Shown: positions 1 to 5,681 of the stretch, in pieces
Numbering within the stretch: the first letter of the stretch is position 1
Layout: each line of letters begins with the position of its first letter
Assembly (NCBI GenBank): GCA_011772275.1
Contig: WVZU01000078.1
Location: 27,859 to 36,047, forward strand
DNA: 8,189 nt
From: Planctomycetales bacterium
GTDB lineage: Bacteria; Planctomycetota; Planctomycetia; Pirellulales; UBA7805
Direction of reading: 5' to 3'
Notes under the pieces: generated by a model
Told to the model about the DNA's origin: nothing
Databases searched by the model: none
Seen by the model: only the letters and a program-made list of their open reading frames with translations
Program-made: the position numbers and the translations under genes

Positions 1-736
1 GGATGCCCGCGCGACGGTCCGCTGGTTACAGGAAATGGCCGTCCGATCCCGCGTCGAGCTGACTCGCGAAATGCCCCCCCCGGCGCGGCAGATGTTGGAC
101 GACGTCGGTCAGCCTGGCGTCCGCCAACGGCTAACGCGCCTCTTGTGGCAGCGCTGGCAACGGGGAGGGCATCCGGTATCGCCCGCTTTGACCGACCAGG
201 ATATCGCCAGGCTAAGGGAATCCCTTTCGCCCCAGGGCCGTCGACTCCTGGAGGAAGCGCCGGACATAAGAAAAGCATTGCGGAAACTGGTGGGTAAGGG
301 TCTGGAAAGTTCCCGGCGCCCCCCGCTGGCCGGCCATCAGGAAGGTCATGACAGCAGCCGCCCTTGGAGTGCCGAAAGAATGTTTTCGGCGTTCGCCGAA
401 AACCCGGCGATGCAGCCGGTATTGAGCGACGAGGCACTGCTGGGGTTTTTTCGTGAGCAGCTGGACAGGGACCAGCAGGAACGTCTCAAGCGACTGCCAC
501 CCGACCAGTTCCTGCGGGTCCTGCGGCAGGAATACTATCGTTCCCAGTTCGGCGGTCCACAACCGCATGACATGATGCCGCGCGGGAGACGACCGCACCC
601 CCCGCCCCCATCTCTTTGGCGACACGGCTCGACAGATGGTTTCCATCGCCCGCCGTCGGACGACGCAAGACGCCACAAGGCTATCAACCCGCCACCGGAG
701 GCCTGGCCCTCCGACCAGGTACCGGAGAGACGTTGA
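1..736 (+). CDS. Hypothetical helical protein, 5' end outside the window
   Basis: The reading frame is open from the first complete codon at position 2 to the TGA at 734-736, so the gene probably starts upstream. An internal ATG at 35 has no convincing ribosome binding site. About 244 residues are visible. The protein is rich in Arg, Gln, Leu and Pro, and I see no membrane segment or catalytic motif. Three stretches share a loose pattern, an amphipathic helix of the form L-x-E-x-(L/M) followed by R-x-x-L: LTREMPPPARQML (from about 62), LRESLSPQGRRLL (from about 212) and FREQLDRDQQERL (from about 449). They look like degenerate repeats of about 30 residues. The last 60 or so residues are rich in Pro, His and Arg and are probably disordered. 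The repeats recall Arg/Glu/Pro-rich families such as DUF3106, but I do not recognise the gene and assign no function. Confidence 0.6.
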   Translation, partial: DARATVRWLQEMAVRSRVELTREMPPPARQMLDDVGQPGVRQRLTRLLWQRWQRGGHPVSPALTDQDIARLRESLSPQGRRLLEEAPDIRKALRKLVGKGLESSRRPPLAGHQEGHDSSRPWSAERMFSAFAENPAMQPVLSDEALLGFFREQLDRDQQERLKRLPPDQFLRVLRQEYYRSQFGGPQPHDMMPRGRRPHPPPPSLWRHGSTDGFHRPPSDDARRHKAINPPPEAWPSDQVPERR

Positions 737-984
737 TCATGGGGGACCCTCCTGCCACTGTTTGAGTCAGGCGGGCTGGCGAACTGGGTTGAGCGGCTGG
801 GTTTTTCTGTTGGGAAACGGTCTAACCGTGACCGACTGAAAGGCGGGGATTCCCGCCAGCCGGCTGGTTGAGGCCCCCGCTGGTTGTTGCCCACGTCCGC
901 GCCCCCCATCCCCTCATGTCGGGTTGTGCGAATCCCTTCCAGGCAGGAATGCTTTGCCGGATTGCCCCTCGGCACCCGCAGTAT
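737..984. other. Convergent intergenic region with hairpins
   Basis: This 248-base gap lies between two genes that converge on it, the helical protein from the left and sppA from the right. I see no credible ORF in it. It holds several self-complementary stretches: ACGGT/ACCGT at 817-829, a GC-rich hairpin at 842-857, and the perfect palindrome CCAGCCGGCTGG at 856-867. GGCTGGCG at 774-781 could also pair with CGCCAGCC at 854-861, competing with the local hairpins. Its likely role is to end transcription from both sides. Confidence 0.5.
842..867. terminator. Possible bidirectional terminator hairpin
   Basis: GGCGGG at 842-847 and CCCGCC at 852-857 form a 6-bp GC stem with a 4-base loop. The 12-bp palindrome CCAGCCGGCTGG at 856-867 overlaps its right arm. 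The position between two convergent genes suits a terminator, but neither strand has a U-run after the stem, so termination is inferred. Confidence 0.3.
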
Positions 985-2148
985 TCACTTCAGCGTGGCT
1001 CGATTCGCCACAATGGCCGGTACCCAGGTGCTGAGGTAGTACGCGCGGGGGGCGGTCAGGTCCAACAGTTTACCAAGGTCCAAGGAAGCGGCAGCGGCCT
1101 GGCTGTTGCCGCCGAAGGCGACATCCAGGAGCGACGGAGGCTTTTCGTACTTGACAACGCGCACCTTCTCAGGATCCAAGCCGGCCAGCTCCGCCGCTCG
1201 ACGCACGGCGTCTTCCACGTAGCCCAGCTGATCGACCAGTCCCAGCTTGTGGGCCTGTCGAGCGGTGAAGATCTGGCCTGTGACGACCTCGCGCATGGCT
1301 TCCTCGTCCTGGAACATTTTGGGTCGGCCTTGGGCGACGACCTGCTTGAAACCCTCAAAGCTTTCATCGACCAGCTTCTGCAATTTTTCCTCTTCGCGCT
1401 TTCTTGCTTCTTCGTCCAGCACGCGTGTTGGGCTGCCCATCTGTTTCAGGTCACCGCTGGTAAAAGATCGATCACGGATCTTCCAGTGGGCCAGCAAATC
1501 AGAAAGGTCGTAGCTGGGAATGATCACTCCCACCGATCCCGTCCAGGTAGTTTCTTCGGCGAAGATGGCATCTTCGGTATCGCCTACCGCCATGGAAATG
1601 TAATAGCCGCCGCTGGTGGCGATGCTGCCCATGCTGACGATGAGAGGGATCTCTTTTTCCTCACGCAGTTTTTTTAGATGGTGGTAAAGGTAATGGCTGG
1701 CGGTTACGGTGCCGCCGGGCGAATCGATGCGGACGACGACCGCCTTTACCTTTTTGTCTTTTAACGCGCGGTCAATTTGTGTTTTGACAAAACCGTCTTC
1801 GGCATCCATGATTGCCCCTTTGACGGCGATTACGGCGATCTTGTCACGAGCGGACGCCAAACCGGAGTGGAGTTTCTCGTTGATCGAAGGGTCTAATTGC
1901 ACATAGCTGTGGTAGGCACCCCACAAGCCGAAGTTGAACATGACAGAGATTGCCAGGAGCAGCAGCAGGATGCCAAAGAGGATCTTGCGAAACGTTCCGA
2001 ACGGTTGTTCCAGGACGATCCGCTGGGGTGGCTGCGGCGGAGCAGCAGGCTGAACCAGGCTGGCGCCGACCGGTTCGGAGGATGTGTTGCCGGGCGAGGA
2101 ACCGCCCGAGGAAAACGGCTGATGGGGCGGTTGATCCAGCGGTTCCAT
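985..2148 (-). CDS. sppA: Signal peptide peptidase SppA, membrane-anchored serine protease
   Basis: SppA (peptidase family S49) degrades signal peptides left in the membrane after leader peptidase has cut them. The protein has 387 residues, close to the short single-domain form rather than the double-length E. coli enzyme. Residues 1-50 are a Pro/Ser/Gln-rich cytoplasmic tail. One membrane helix spans about 56-78, and the protease domain follows from about 102. The family motif RIDSPGG is at 140-146. The nucleophile is most likely Ser179 in ATSGGYY, and the general base Lys235 in SGDLKQMGSP. The 56-residue gap between them fits the Ser-Lys dyad of the Bacillus-type enzyme. The frame is open 74 codons further upstream, but ATG 2148 is chosen because AAGGAG sits 7 bases before it and the extension is low-complexity. 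The gene is divergent from the TIM-barrel gene. The family call is firm; the natural substrates are not visible. Confidence 0.93.
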   Translation of the reverse strand: MEPLDQPPHQPFSSGGSSPGNTSSEPVGASLVQPAAPPQPPQRIVLEQPFGTFRKILFGILLLLLAISVMFNFGLWGAYHSYVQLDPSINEKLHSGLASARDKIAVIAVKGAIMDAEDGFVKTQIDRALKDKKVKAVVVRIDSPGGTVTASHYLYHHLKKLREEKEIPLIVSMGSIATSGGYYISMAVGDTEDAIFAEETTWTGSVGVIIPSYDLSDLLAHWKIRDRSFTSGDLKQMGSPTRVLDEEARKREEEKLQKLVDESFEGFKQVVAQGRPKMFQDEEAMREVVTGQIFTARQAHKLGLVDQLGYVEDAVRRAAELAGLDPEKVRVVKYEKPPSLLDVAFGGNSQAAAASLDLGKLLDLTAPRAYYLSTWVPAIVANRATLK

Positions 2149-2155
2149 GGGTGCG

Positions 2156-2161
2156 CTCCTT
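2156..2161 (-). promoter_or_regulatory. Ribosome binding site of sppA
   Basis: On the - strand the sequence reads AAGGAG, 7 bases before the ATG at 2148. It decides the start in favour of this ATG over the upstream in-frame ATG at 2370. Confidence 0.8.
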
Positions 2162-2239
2162 GTCGATTTTAGCGCTGCTGACGGTTGTGCCTGCTGTCGC
2201 GCATGGTAGCGGCAGAATGCGAGGTGTCCATCCCTGGAT

Positions 2240-2245
2240 ATTGTA
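2240..2245 (-). promoter_or_regulatory. Possible -10 element of sppA
   Basis: TACAAT on the - strand differs from the TATAAT consensus at one position. It lies about 92 bases upstream of the sppA ATG. The best -35 at 17-base spacing is only TTACCC, so this is a weak call. The same hexamer appears upstream of the M28-like gene. Confidence 0.28.
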
Positions 2246-2364
2246 GGCCATGCGCGCCACGGGGGTAATGTGGGCAGCGGTTTTCCACCCTTTTCGGGCA
2301 GCGGATGTTTCCCCGCGGCCAGCGCCGGTTCCGCCGGCGGCCTTGGTCGTCCGCAGGGTGGTCC

Positions 2365-2466
2365 CCACACGATCAGGCCGTAAAGAAACGCGCTGTTGCC
2401 TTCCGGCCGCGTCCGGCGGTAAGCTTACGCTGCCGATCTGGTGGGTTGTGCGGGCCGATCGTGTGG
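2365..2466. repeat. Imperfect inverted repeat, 14-bp stem with one bulged A
   Basis: CCACACGATC at 2365-2374, a single A, and GGCC at 2376-2379 pair with GGCCGATCGTGTGG at 2453-2466. This gives 14 base pairs with one bulge. The 73-base interior holds the palindrome GTAAGCTTAC and two CCGG tetramers that can pair. The element lies 75 bases upstream of the TIM-barrel start, so it could be an RNA leader structure, a pair of operator half-sites, or a small mobile-element relic. Confidence 0.55.
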
Positions 2467-2526
2467 ACCGGCCGCCGGCCCGTCTTTCGGTTCGGCTCGC
2501 CTTCGCCGAGTTTCTTGATACGCCCC

Positions 2527-2532
2527 AGGAGG
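2527..2532 (+). promoter_or_regulatory. Ribosome binding site of the TIM-barrel gene
   Basis: A perfect AGGAGG is followed by an 8-base spacer of Ts and one C, then GTG at 2541. It fixes the start at this GTG although the frame is open 97 codons further upstream. Confidence 0.85.
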
Positions 2533-2540
2533 TTTTTTTC

Positions 2541-3290
2541 GTGTACGTAGCCGCCTCGACCGCATCTTTTCCCAATCTGCCGCTGGCCGAAGCCCTTGCC
2601 AAACTGGTGGACCTGGAATTTACGCGCGTTGAAATTGATATACACGAATCGGCTGATCAGTTGAAACCGTCGCAAGTGGCGGCCGATATCGACAAAGCGG
2701 TCGAGATCTGTCGCAACACCCTCCGGCTAACGCCGATTGCCTACAACGTGCAGATCGAAGCTGAGGGCGATGAGTATTACCGGCAATTCGCTGCCATCTG
2801 CCGATTGGCCAAGGCGACCAAGGTCGTCACGCTGGTCGTGCCGGCCGGTGAACTGGGCACGCCCTTCAACGCGGAAGTCGAACGCTTGCGCGAGCTGGTC
2901 GGCATCGCGACCGTCGAAAGCGCGGTGGTGGCGGTCAAGACCGAAGGAGGACGCGTCACACAAGATCCGGATACCGTCCAGGTCCTGTGCGACAATGTCA
3001 AAGGACTTGGCATCACCTTTGATCCCAGCTACTTCGTCTATGGGGAAAATGCGGGAAGATCTTACGATCATATCCTCAAGTACACCCACCATGTCCACCT
3101 CCGCGATACCAACAAAGATCAATTGCAGGTGCGGGTCGGTCAGGGCGAAATCGAATACGGCCGCCTGGTCAACCAGTTGGCCCAGGTCAAATACAATCGC
3201 GCGTTGACCGTCCACATGGTCCCGATGCCCGACATAGACCAGATGGCCGAACTACGCAAGCTACGCTTGTTGCTGGAAAGTTTGTTGTAA
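2541..3290 (+). CDS. Sugar phosphate isomerase/epimerase-like TIM-barrel protein
   Basis: The protein has 249 residues and starts at GTG behind a perfect AGGAGG. It begins YVAAST and has the xylose-isomerase-like/AP endonuclease 2 barrel pattern. Glu31 sits in VEID, Asp161 in FDPSYF, the family His in HHVHLRD (183-189), and GQGEIEYGRL at 200-209. Length and layout match the single-domain family, whose members isomerise or epimerise sugars, inositols or related keto compounds, usually with a divalent metal. By eye alignment, two usual metal-binding Glu positions are changed: the ENHGG-like motif reads VKTEGG (Lys133), and the last strand reads TVHM (His225). A standard metal-dependent reaction is therefore uncertain. 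There is no signal peptide, so it is probably cytoplasmic. It is a lone gene, divergent from sppA and convergent with the methyltransferase pair. The fold is confident; the substrate is unknown. Confidence 0.82.
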   Translation: MYVAASTASFPNLPLAEALAKLVDLEFTRVEIDIHESADQLKPSQVAADIDKAVEICRNTLRLTPIAYNVQIEAEGDEYYRQFAAICRLAKATKVVTLVVPAGELGTPFNAEVERLRELVGIATVESAVVAVKTEGGRVTQDPDTVQVLCDNVKGLGITFDPSYFVYGENAGRSYDHILKYTHHVHLRDTNKDQLQVRVGQGEIEYGRLVNQLAQVKYNRALTVHMVPMPDIDQMAELRKLRLLLESLL

Positions 3291-3594
3291 ACAGGTGCCA
3301 GCCGGCATGGCGGAGGAAGGCAGGCCAAACTGCCGACCGAATCGGGATGGTAGGCGCGATGCTCCGTGGAGGACCCTAACGGGTTCTGGTGGTCAGCCGG
3401 TCAGCCTGCGATCGCCCTCCCCCAAGTTCCTCTGCGATCCGCGTCAGGGTCCGCGAGTGCGGCCGCGGGAGGAACGGGCCTCGGCGGGCGCCCGGCCAGC
3501 TGGCACACGTTGTGGACGGCCTGATTTTCCGCGTTGGTGTCTCGTGACGATATTCCAGCCGGGATCGGGGGAATCTGCGACTTTGGCGGTCGGG
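3291..3594. other. Convergent intergenic region, no credible gene
   Basis: These 304 bases separate the stop codons of two convergent genes. The frames that cross it give Arg/Pro/Gly-rich translations without recognisable motifs. It contains a hairpin with a 7-bp stem, AGGACCC (3370-3376) and GGGTTCT (3381-3387). It also holds a perfect 8-bp tandem repeat GGTCAGCC (3391-3398 and 3399-3406), and CTGCGATC twice (3406-3413 and 3432-3439). A short CCGCG/CGGG-type hairpin lies at 3451-3468. The first hairpin may act as a terminator but has no U-run. Confidence 0.5.
3370..3387. terminator. Possible terminator hairpin after the TIM-barrel gene
   Basis: AGGACCC and GGGTTCT pair over 7 bases, including one G-U pair, around the loop TAAC. 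The hairpin lies 80 bases past the stop of the TIM-barrel gene. No U-run follows, so this is a weak call. Confidence 0.3.
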
Positions 3595-4407
3595 TCATGG
3601 TTCCCTGCCGCTTCGCTGCCGGTGGGCCTCGTAGAACAGAACGGCCGCCGTGGCGGCCACGTTCAGGCTGTCGGAGATGCCGCACATCGGTATTTGGATC
3701 GATACCACCTCGGCTGCTGGCCAGGCGTCCGACAAACCGGTCGCCTCAGCGCCCAGCAGCAGGGCGGTGGGCCCGCTGAAATCCAGCTCGGTGTAAAGCC
3801 GCTGGCCGTCGACGCGGGCCGCACAAATCTGCATGCCTGCGGCTTGGAGCCAGGGCAGCAGTTCGTCCGTCTTGGCGGTGCACAGCGGCATGCGGAATAC
3901 CGTTCCCAGGCTGGCACGGATCGTGTTGGGGTTGTACAGGTCGGTCCGCGGGTCGGCCACCACGACCGCTGCCAGTCCGGCGGCCTCCGCCGTGCGGATG
4001 ATCGCGCCCAGGTTTCCCGGTTTTTCCACGCCTTCCAGGACGGCAACCAGCGGGTTAGGTGGCAGCTGCAGGTCGTGCAACCGGGTCTGCGGCGGCACGG
4101 CGACCCCCACCGGTCCCTCGGCGCGTTGCCCGTACGCCAACTTGGCCAGCACTTCGGGGCGGACGGGAAATACTTGGCAGCGGGTGCTGTCCAGCCGTCG
4201 TAGGAGCTCGCCAATCTGCTCGATCTCCCCCGAATCGGGGCAGTAGAAGGCTTCCTCGATGGCGACTCCCGCGTCGAGTGCGCGGTTCAGTTCGCGGATG
4301 CCATCGATCAAGGTTTTTCCCTGCCGGGCGCGGTGTGCACCGCGTCGCAGCCGAGCGGCCGCTTTGATTCGCGCGTTTTGGGGACTGTGAATGGTTCTAC
4401 GGCGCAT
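3595..4407 (-). CDS. TrmH/SpoU-family RNA 2'-O-ribose methyltransferase
   Basis: The protein has 270 residues and is a SPOUT-class enzyme that transfers a methyl group from SAM to a ribose 2'-hydroxyl in rRNA or tRNA. Residues 1-100 resemble the N-terminal RNA-binding (SpoU_sub_bind) domain, starting HSPQNARIKAAARLR and including DGIRELNRALDAG. The catalytic knot follows. Motif 1 is PGNLGAIIRTAEAAG (130-144; Asn132, Arg138, Glu141), motif 2 is LLLGAEATGLSD (216-227), and motif 3 is IPMCGISDSLNVAATAA (239-255; Asn249). ATG 4407 is chosen because families of this kind usually begin just before the S-x-x-N-x-x-I-K motif. A TTG at 4443, only 6 bases after the previous gene and preceded by AAAGG, would add 12 residues. 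The gene lies directly behind the class I methyltransferase and is probably co-transcribed with it. The exact RNA target cannot be read from the sequence. Confidence 0.9.
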   Translation of the reverse strand: MRRRTIHSPQNARIKAAARLRRGAHRARQGKTLIDGIRELNRALDAGVAIEEAFYCPDSGEIEQIGELLRRLDSTRCQVFPVRPEVLAKLAYGQRAEGPVGVAVPPQTRLHDLQLPPNPLVAVLEGVEKPGNLGAIIRTAEAAGLAAVVVADPRTDLYNPNTIRASLGTVFRMPLCTAKTDELLPWLQAAGMQICAARVDGQRLYTELDFSGPTALLLGAEATGLSDAWPAAEVVSIQIPMCGISDSLNVAATAAVLFYEAHRQRSGREP

Positions 4408-4449
4408 GCAGCGATTCAGCTCAAACCGCGTTTCGTTCGGCAACGACCT

Positions 4450-5298
4450 TTAGTCGGCGACCCACCGCAGGGCAATCCCGCTGGGCAGCTGCCGGCCGTC
4501 GACGGCCCGGATGGCCAGCCCGCCGGCGTCGAGTTTGCCGCCGTTGTTGCCCAGCGCGTTGCGCAGGATGCGCTCCAGATCCGATGGCAGGTAACCGGTG
4601 GTATGACTGCTCATCAGAATAAAACGCCGATCTTCGGCCGTCAGTTCCATGCATTTATCCAGCAATTCGGGCAGGTGTTCCTGGATCTTCCACACCTCTC
4701 CCTTGGGTCCATGTCCGTAGCTGGGCGGATCCAGCACCACGCCATGGTATTTGTTTCCACGTTTCAGTTCGCGCGAAACAAACTTCAGGGCATCTTCGGT
4801 GATCCAACGAATGGAGGCGTTCCCCAGGCCGGATGCTTCGGTATTCCGCCGAGCCCAGAGGACGGAATTCTGCGCCGAATCGACATGGACCACCTCGGCA
4901 CCGGCGGCCGCGGCCGCCAGGGTTGCCCCCCCCGTGTAGGCGAACAAGTTCAAGACTTTCAACGTCCCGCTGCTGGACTTCAGCAAGCGGGTCAGCCAAT
5001 CCCAGTTGCCTGCATGTTCGGGGAAGAGGCCCACATGGCCGAAGTCGGTCAACTTCAGTTCCAGGACCGTGCTGCCGTGATGGACAGTCCAGGAAAGGGG
5101 CAAGTGGGTCCGGCTGCGCCAGTTTCCCTCGTGATTATTGCGAATGTAGCAGGCGTGAGCCGATTTCCACGCTTTCTCATCCGCGCGTGGCACACCCTCG
5201 GCCGCCGGACAGGGCCGCTCCAGCGTATACTTTCCAAAACGTTCCAAGCGCCGACCGTCTCCGAAATCGAGCAATTGGTATTGGTTCTTTGCGAACAT
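4450..5298 (-). CDS. Class I SAM-dependent methyltransferase (RlmI/RlmK-like)
   Basis: The protein has 282 residues and resembles the rRNA cytosine/guanine methyltransferase group of COG1092 (RlmI and the RlmK half of RlmL). An N-terminal region of about 110 residues contains LPLSWTVHHG and LFPEHAGNWDW. The Rossmann domain then shows the SAM-binding motif VLNLFAYTGGATLAAAAAG (115-133), the acidic loop VHVD with Asp140, and the catalytic-type motif LDPPSYGHGPKGEVW (189-203). The N-terminal PUA domain of E. coli RlmI is absent, so the target may differ. ATG 5298 gives LLDFGDGRRLERFG at the start. A GGAG lies 13 bases upstream, which is rather far. It is the first gene of a probable two-gene operon with the TrmH-family gene. 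The fold is firm; 23S rRNA as substrate is inferred. Confidence 0.88.
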   Translation of the reverse strand: MFAKNQYQLLDFGDGRRLERFGKYTLERPCPAAEGVPRADEKAWKSAHACYIRNNHEGNWRSRTHLPLSWTVHHGSTVLELKLTDFGHVGLFPEHAGNWDWLTRLLKSSSGTLKVLNLFAYTGGATLAAAAAGAEVVHVDSAQNSVLWARRNTEASGLGNASIRWITEDALKFVSRELKRGNKYHGVVLDPPSYGHGPKGEVWKIQEHLPELLDKCMELTAEDRRFILMSSHTTGYLPSDLERILRNALGNNGGKLDAGGLAIRAVDGRQLPSGIALRWVAD

Positions 5299-5306
5299 CG
5301 AACGCT

Positions 5307-5335
5307 ATATTCTCCAACAGCTTAACATCGGCCAA
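5307..5335 (-). promoter_or_regulatory. Possible promoter of the methyltransferase operon
   Basis: On the - strand, TTGGCC (5335 to 5330) and GAATAT (5312 to 5307) are separated by 17 bases, a spacing typical of sigma-70-type promoters. Transcription would start almost at the ATG at 5298, giving a leaderless or nearly leaderless mRNA. The -10 overlaps the only GGAG, so the two readings exclude each other. Confidence 0.25.
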
Positions 5336-5362
5336 CAGATGACCTTGCCGCCCGCGGCCGCA

Positions 5363-5381
5363 CGCCCCGGATCGCGGGGCG
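5363..5381. repeat. GC-rich hairpin, 7-bp perfect stem
   Basis: CGCCCCG at 5363-5369 and CGGGGCG at 5375-5381 flank the loop GATCG. The hairpin lies 65 bases upstream of the methyltransferase start and about 300 bases upstream of the M28-like gene. It could be a protein-binding site or a terminator-like structure, but no U-run is present. Confidence 0.45.
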
Positions 5382-5626
5382 CGAAAGAAGACGAGCATCC
5401 AGGAAATGGGTCATGATATCAGGTGGCAAGTGCGGTTGGCAAGTCACGAGCCTTACCCTCAGCGGGGGTGCGTTTGCACCGATTGCGGTGGGTGCAGCGG
5501 TTACGAGCACGTGGTAACGCGTAACGCGGCCCTTGTGGCGGGATGGGCCTGGTCAGCGGGCGATACGCGATCGGCCGCGTCACCGCCGACGGGCGATTTT
5601 AGCGCCGTTTGGCCGGCGATTGCGGG

Positions 5627-5632
5627 TACAAT
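5627..5632 (+). promoter_or_regulatory. Possible -10 element of the M28-like gene
   Basis: TACAAT lies 49 bases upstream of the ATG at 5682, with no good -35 at 16-18 bases. If it is a real -10, transcription begins near 5639 and the in-frame ATG at 5631 cannot be the start, which supports the 5682 start. Confidence 0.3.
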
Positions 5633-5666
5633 GACCTGGCATGCCCGCGCGTCGCGCCAGAAGAAG

Positions 5667-5671
5667 AAGGA
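5667..5671 (+). promoter_or_regulatory. Ribosome binding site of the M28-like gene
   Basis: AAGGA, at the end of the purine run AGAAGAAGAAGGA, is 10 bases before ATG 5682. It favours this start over the upstream in-frame ATG at 5631, which has no comparable site. Confidence 0.5.
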
Positions 5672-5681
5672 TGACCTGACC

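Larger units (their letters stand above)
2149..2540. promoter_or_regulatory. Divergent intergenic region between sppA and the TIM-barrel gene
   Basis: These 392 bases hold the control regions of two divergent genes. Frames stay open through it on both strands, but their translations are Arg/Pro-rich and look accidental. Visible elements are a TACAAT hexamer on the - strand (2245 to 2240), a 9-base direct repeat GGGCAGCGG at 2272-2280 and 2296-2304, a long imperfect inverted repeat at 2365-2466, and the palindrome GTAAGCTTAC at 2419-2428 inside its loop. I found no convincing -35/-10 pair for the + strand gene. Confidence 0.5.
5299..5681. promoter_or_regulatory. Divergent intergenic region between methyltransferase operon and M28-like gene
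   Basis: These 383 bases contain promoters for both flanking transcription units. The frame of the M28-like gene stays open upstream to 5406, but that extension is Gly/Ala/Arg-rich and puts the lipoprotein signal in mid-protein, so I treat it as non-coding. Visible elements are a 7-bp GC hairpin at 5363-5381 and the direct repeat TGGCAAGT at 5424-5431 and 5437-5444. There is also a GGTGC/GCACC hairpin at 5467-5480 with a second GGTGC at 5491-5495, and a tandem GTAACGC at 5514-5527. Confidence 0.45.

Noticed and set aside
868..1677. Long open frame of 269 codons on the + strand
   Set aside because: It lies antisense to sppA, whose motifs are unmistakable. The translation has no motif and arises from codon bias in GC-rich DNA.
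2149..2370. 74-codon N-terminal extension of SppA
   Set aside because: The extension is Pro/Gly/Arg-rich, and AAGGAG sits 7 bases before the ATG at 2148.
2250..2540. 97-codon N-terminal extension of the TIM-barrel protein
   Set aside because: The translation is Arg/Pro-rich with no motif, and a perfect AGGAGG with ideal spacing marks the GTG at 2541.
3408..3415. GCGATCGC palindrome resembling cyanobacterial HIP1
   Set aside because: A single copy in GC-rich DNA is expected by chance, and nothing else suggests a cyanobacterium.
3295..4203. Open frame of 302 codons on the + strand
   Set aside because: It is antisense to the TrmH-family gene for most of its length and has Arg/Gly/Gln-rich composition without motifs.
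4333..5325. Open frame of 330 codons on the + strand
   Set aside because: It is antisense to the class I methyltransferase, which has clear SAM-binding and DPPS motifs on the other strand.
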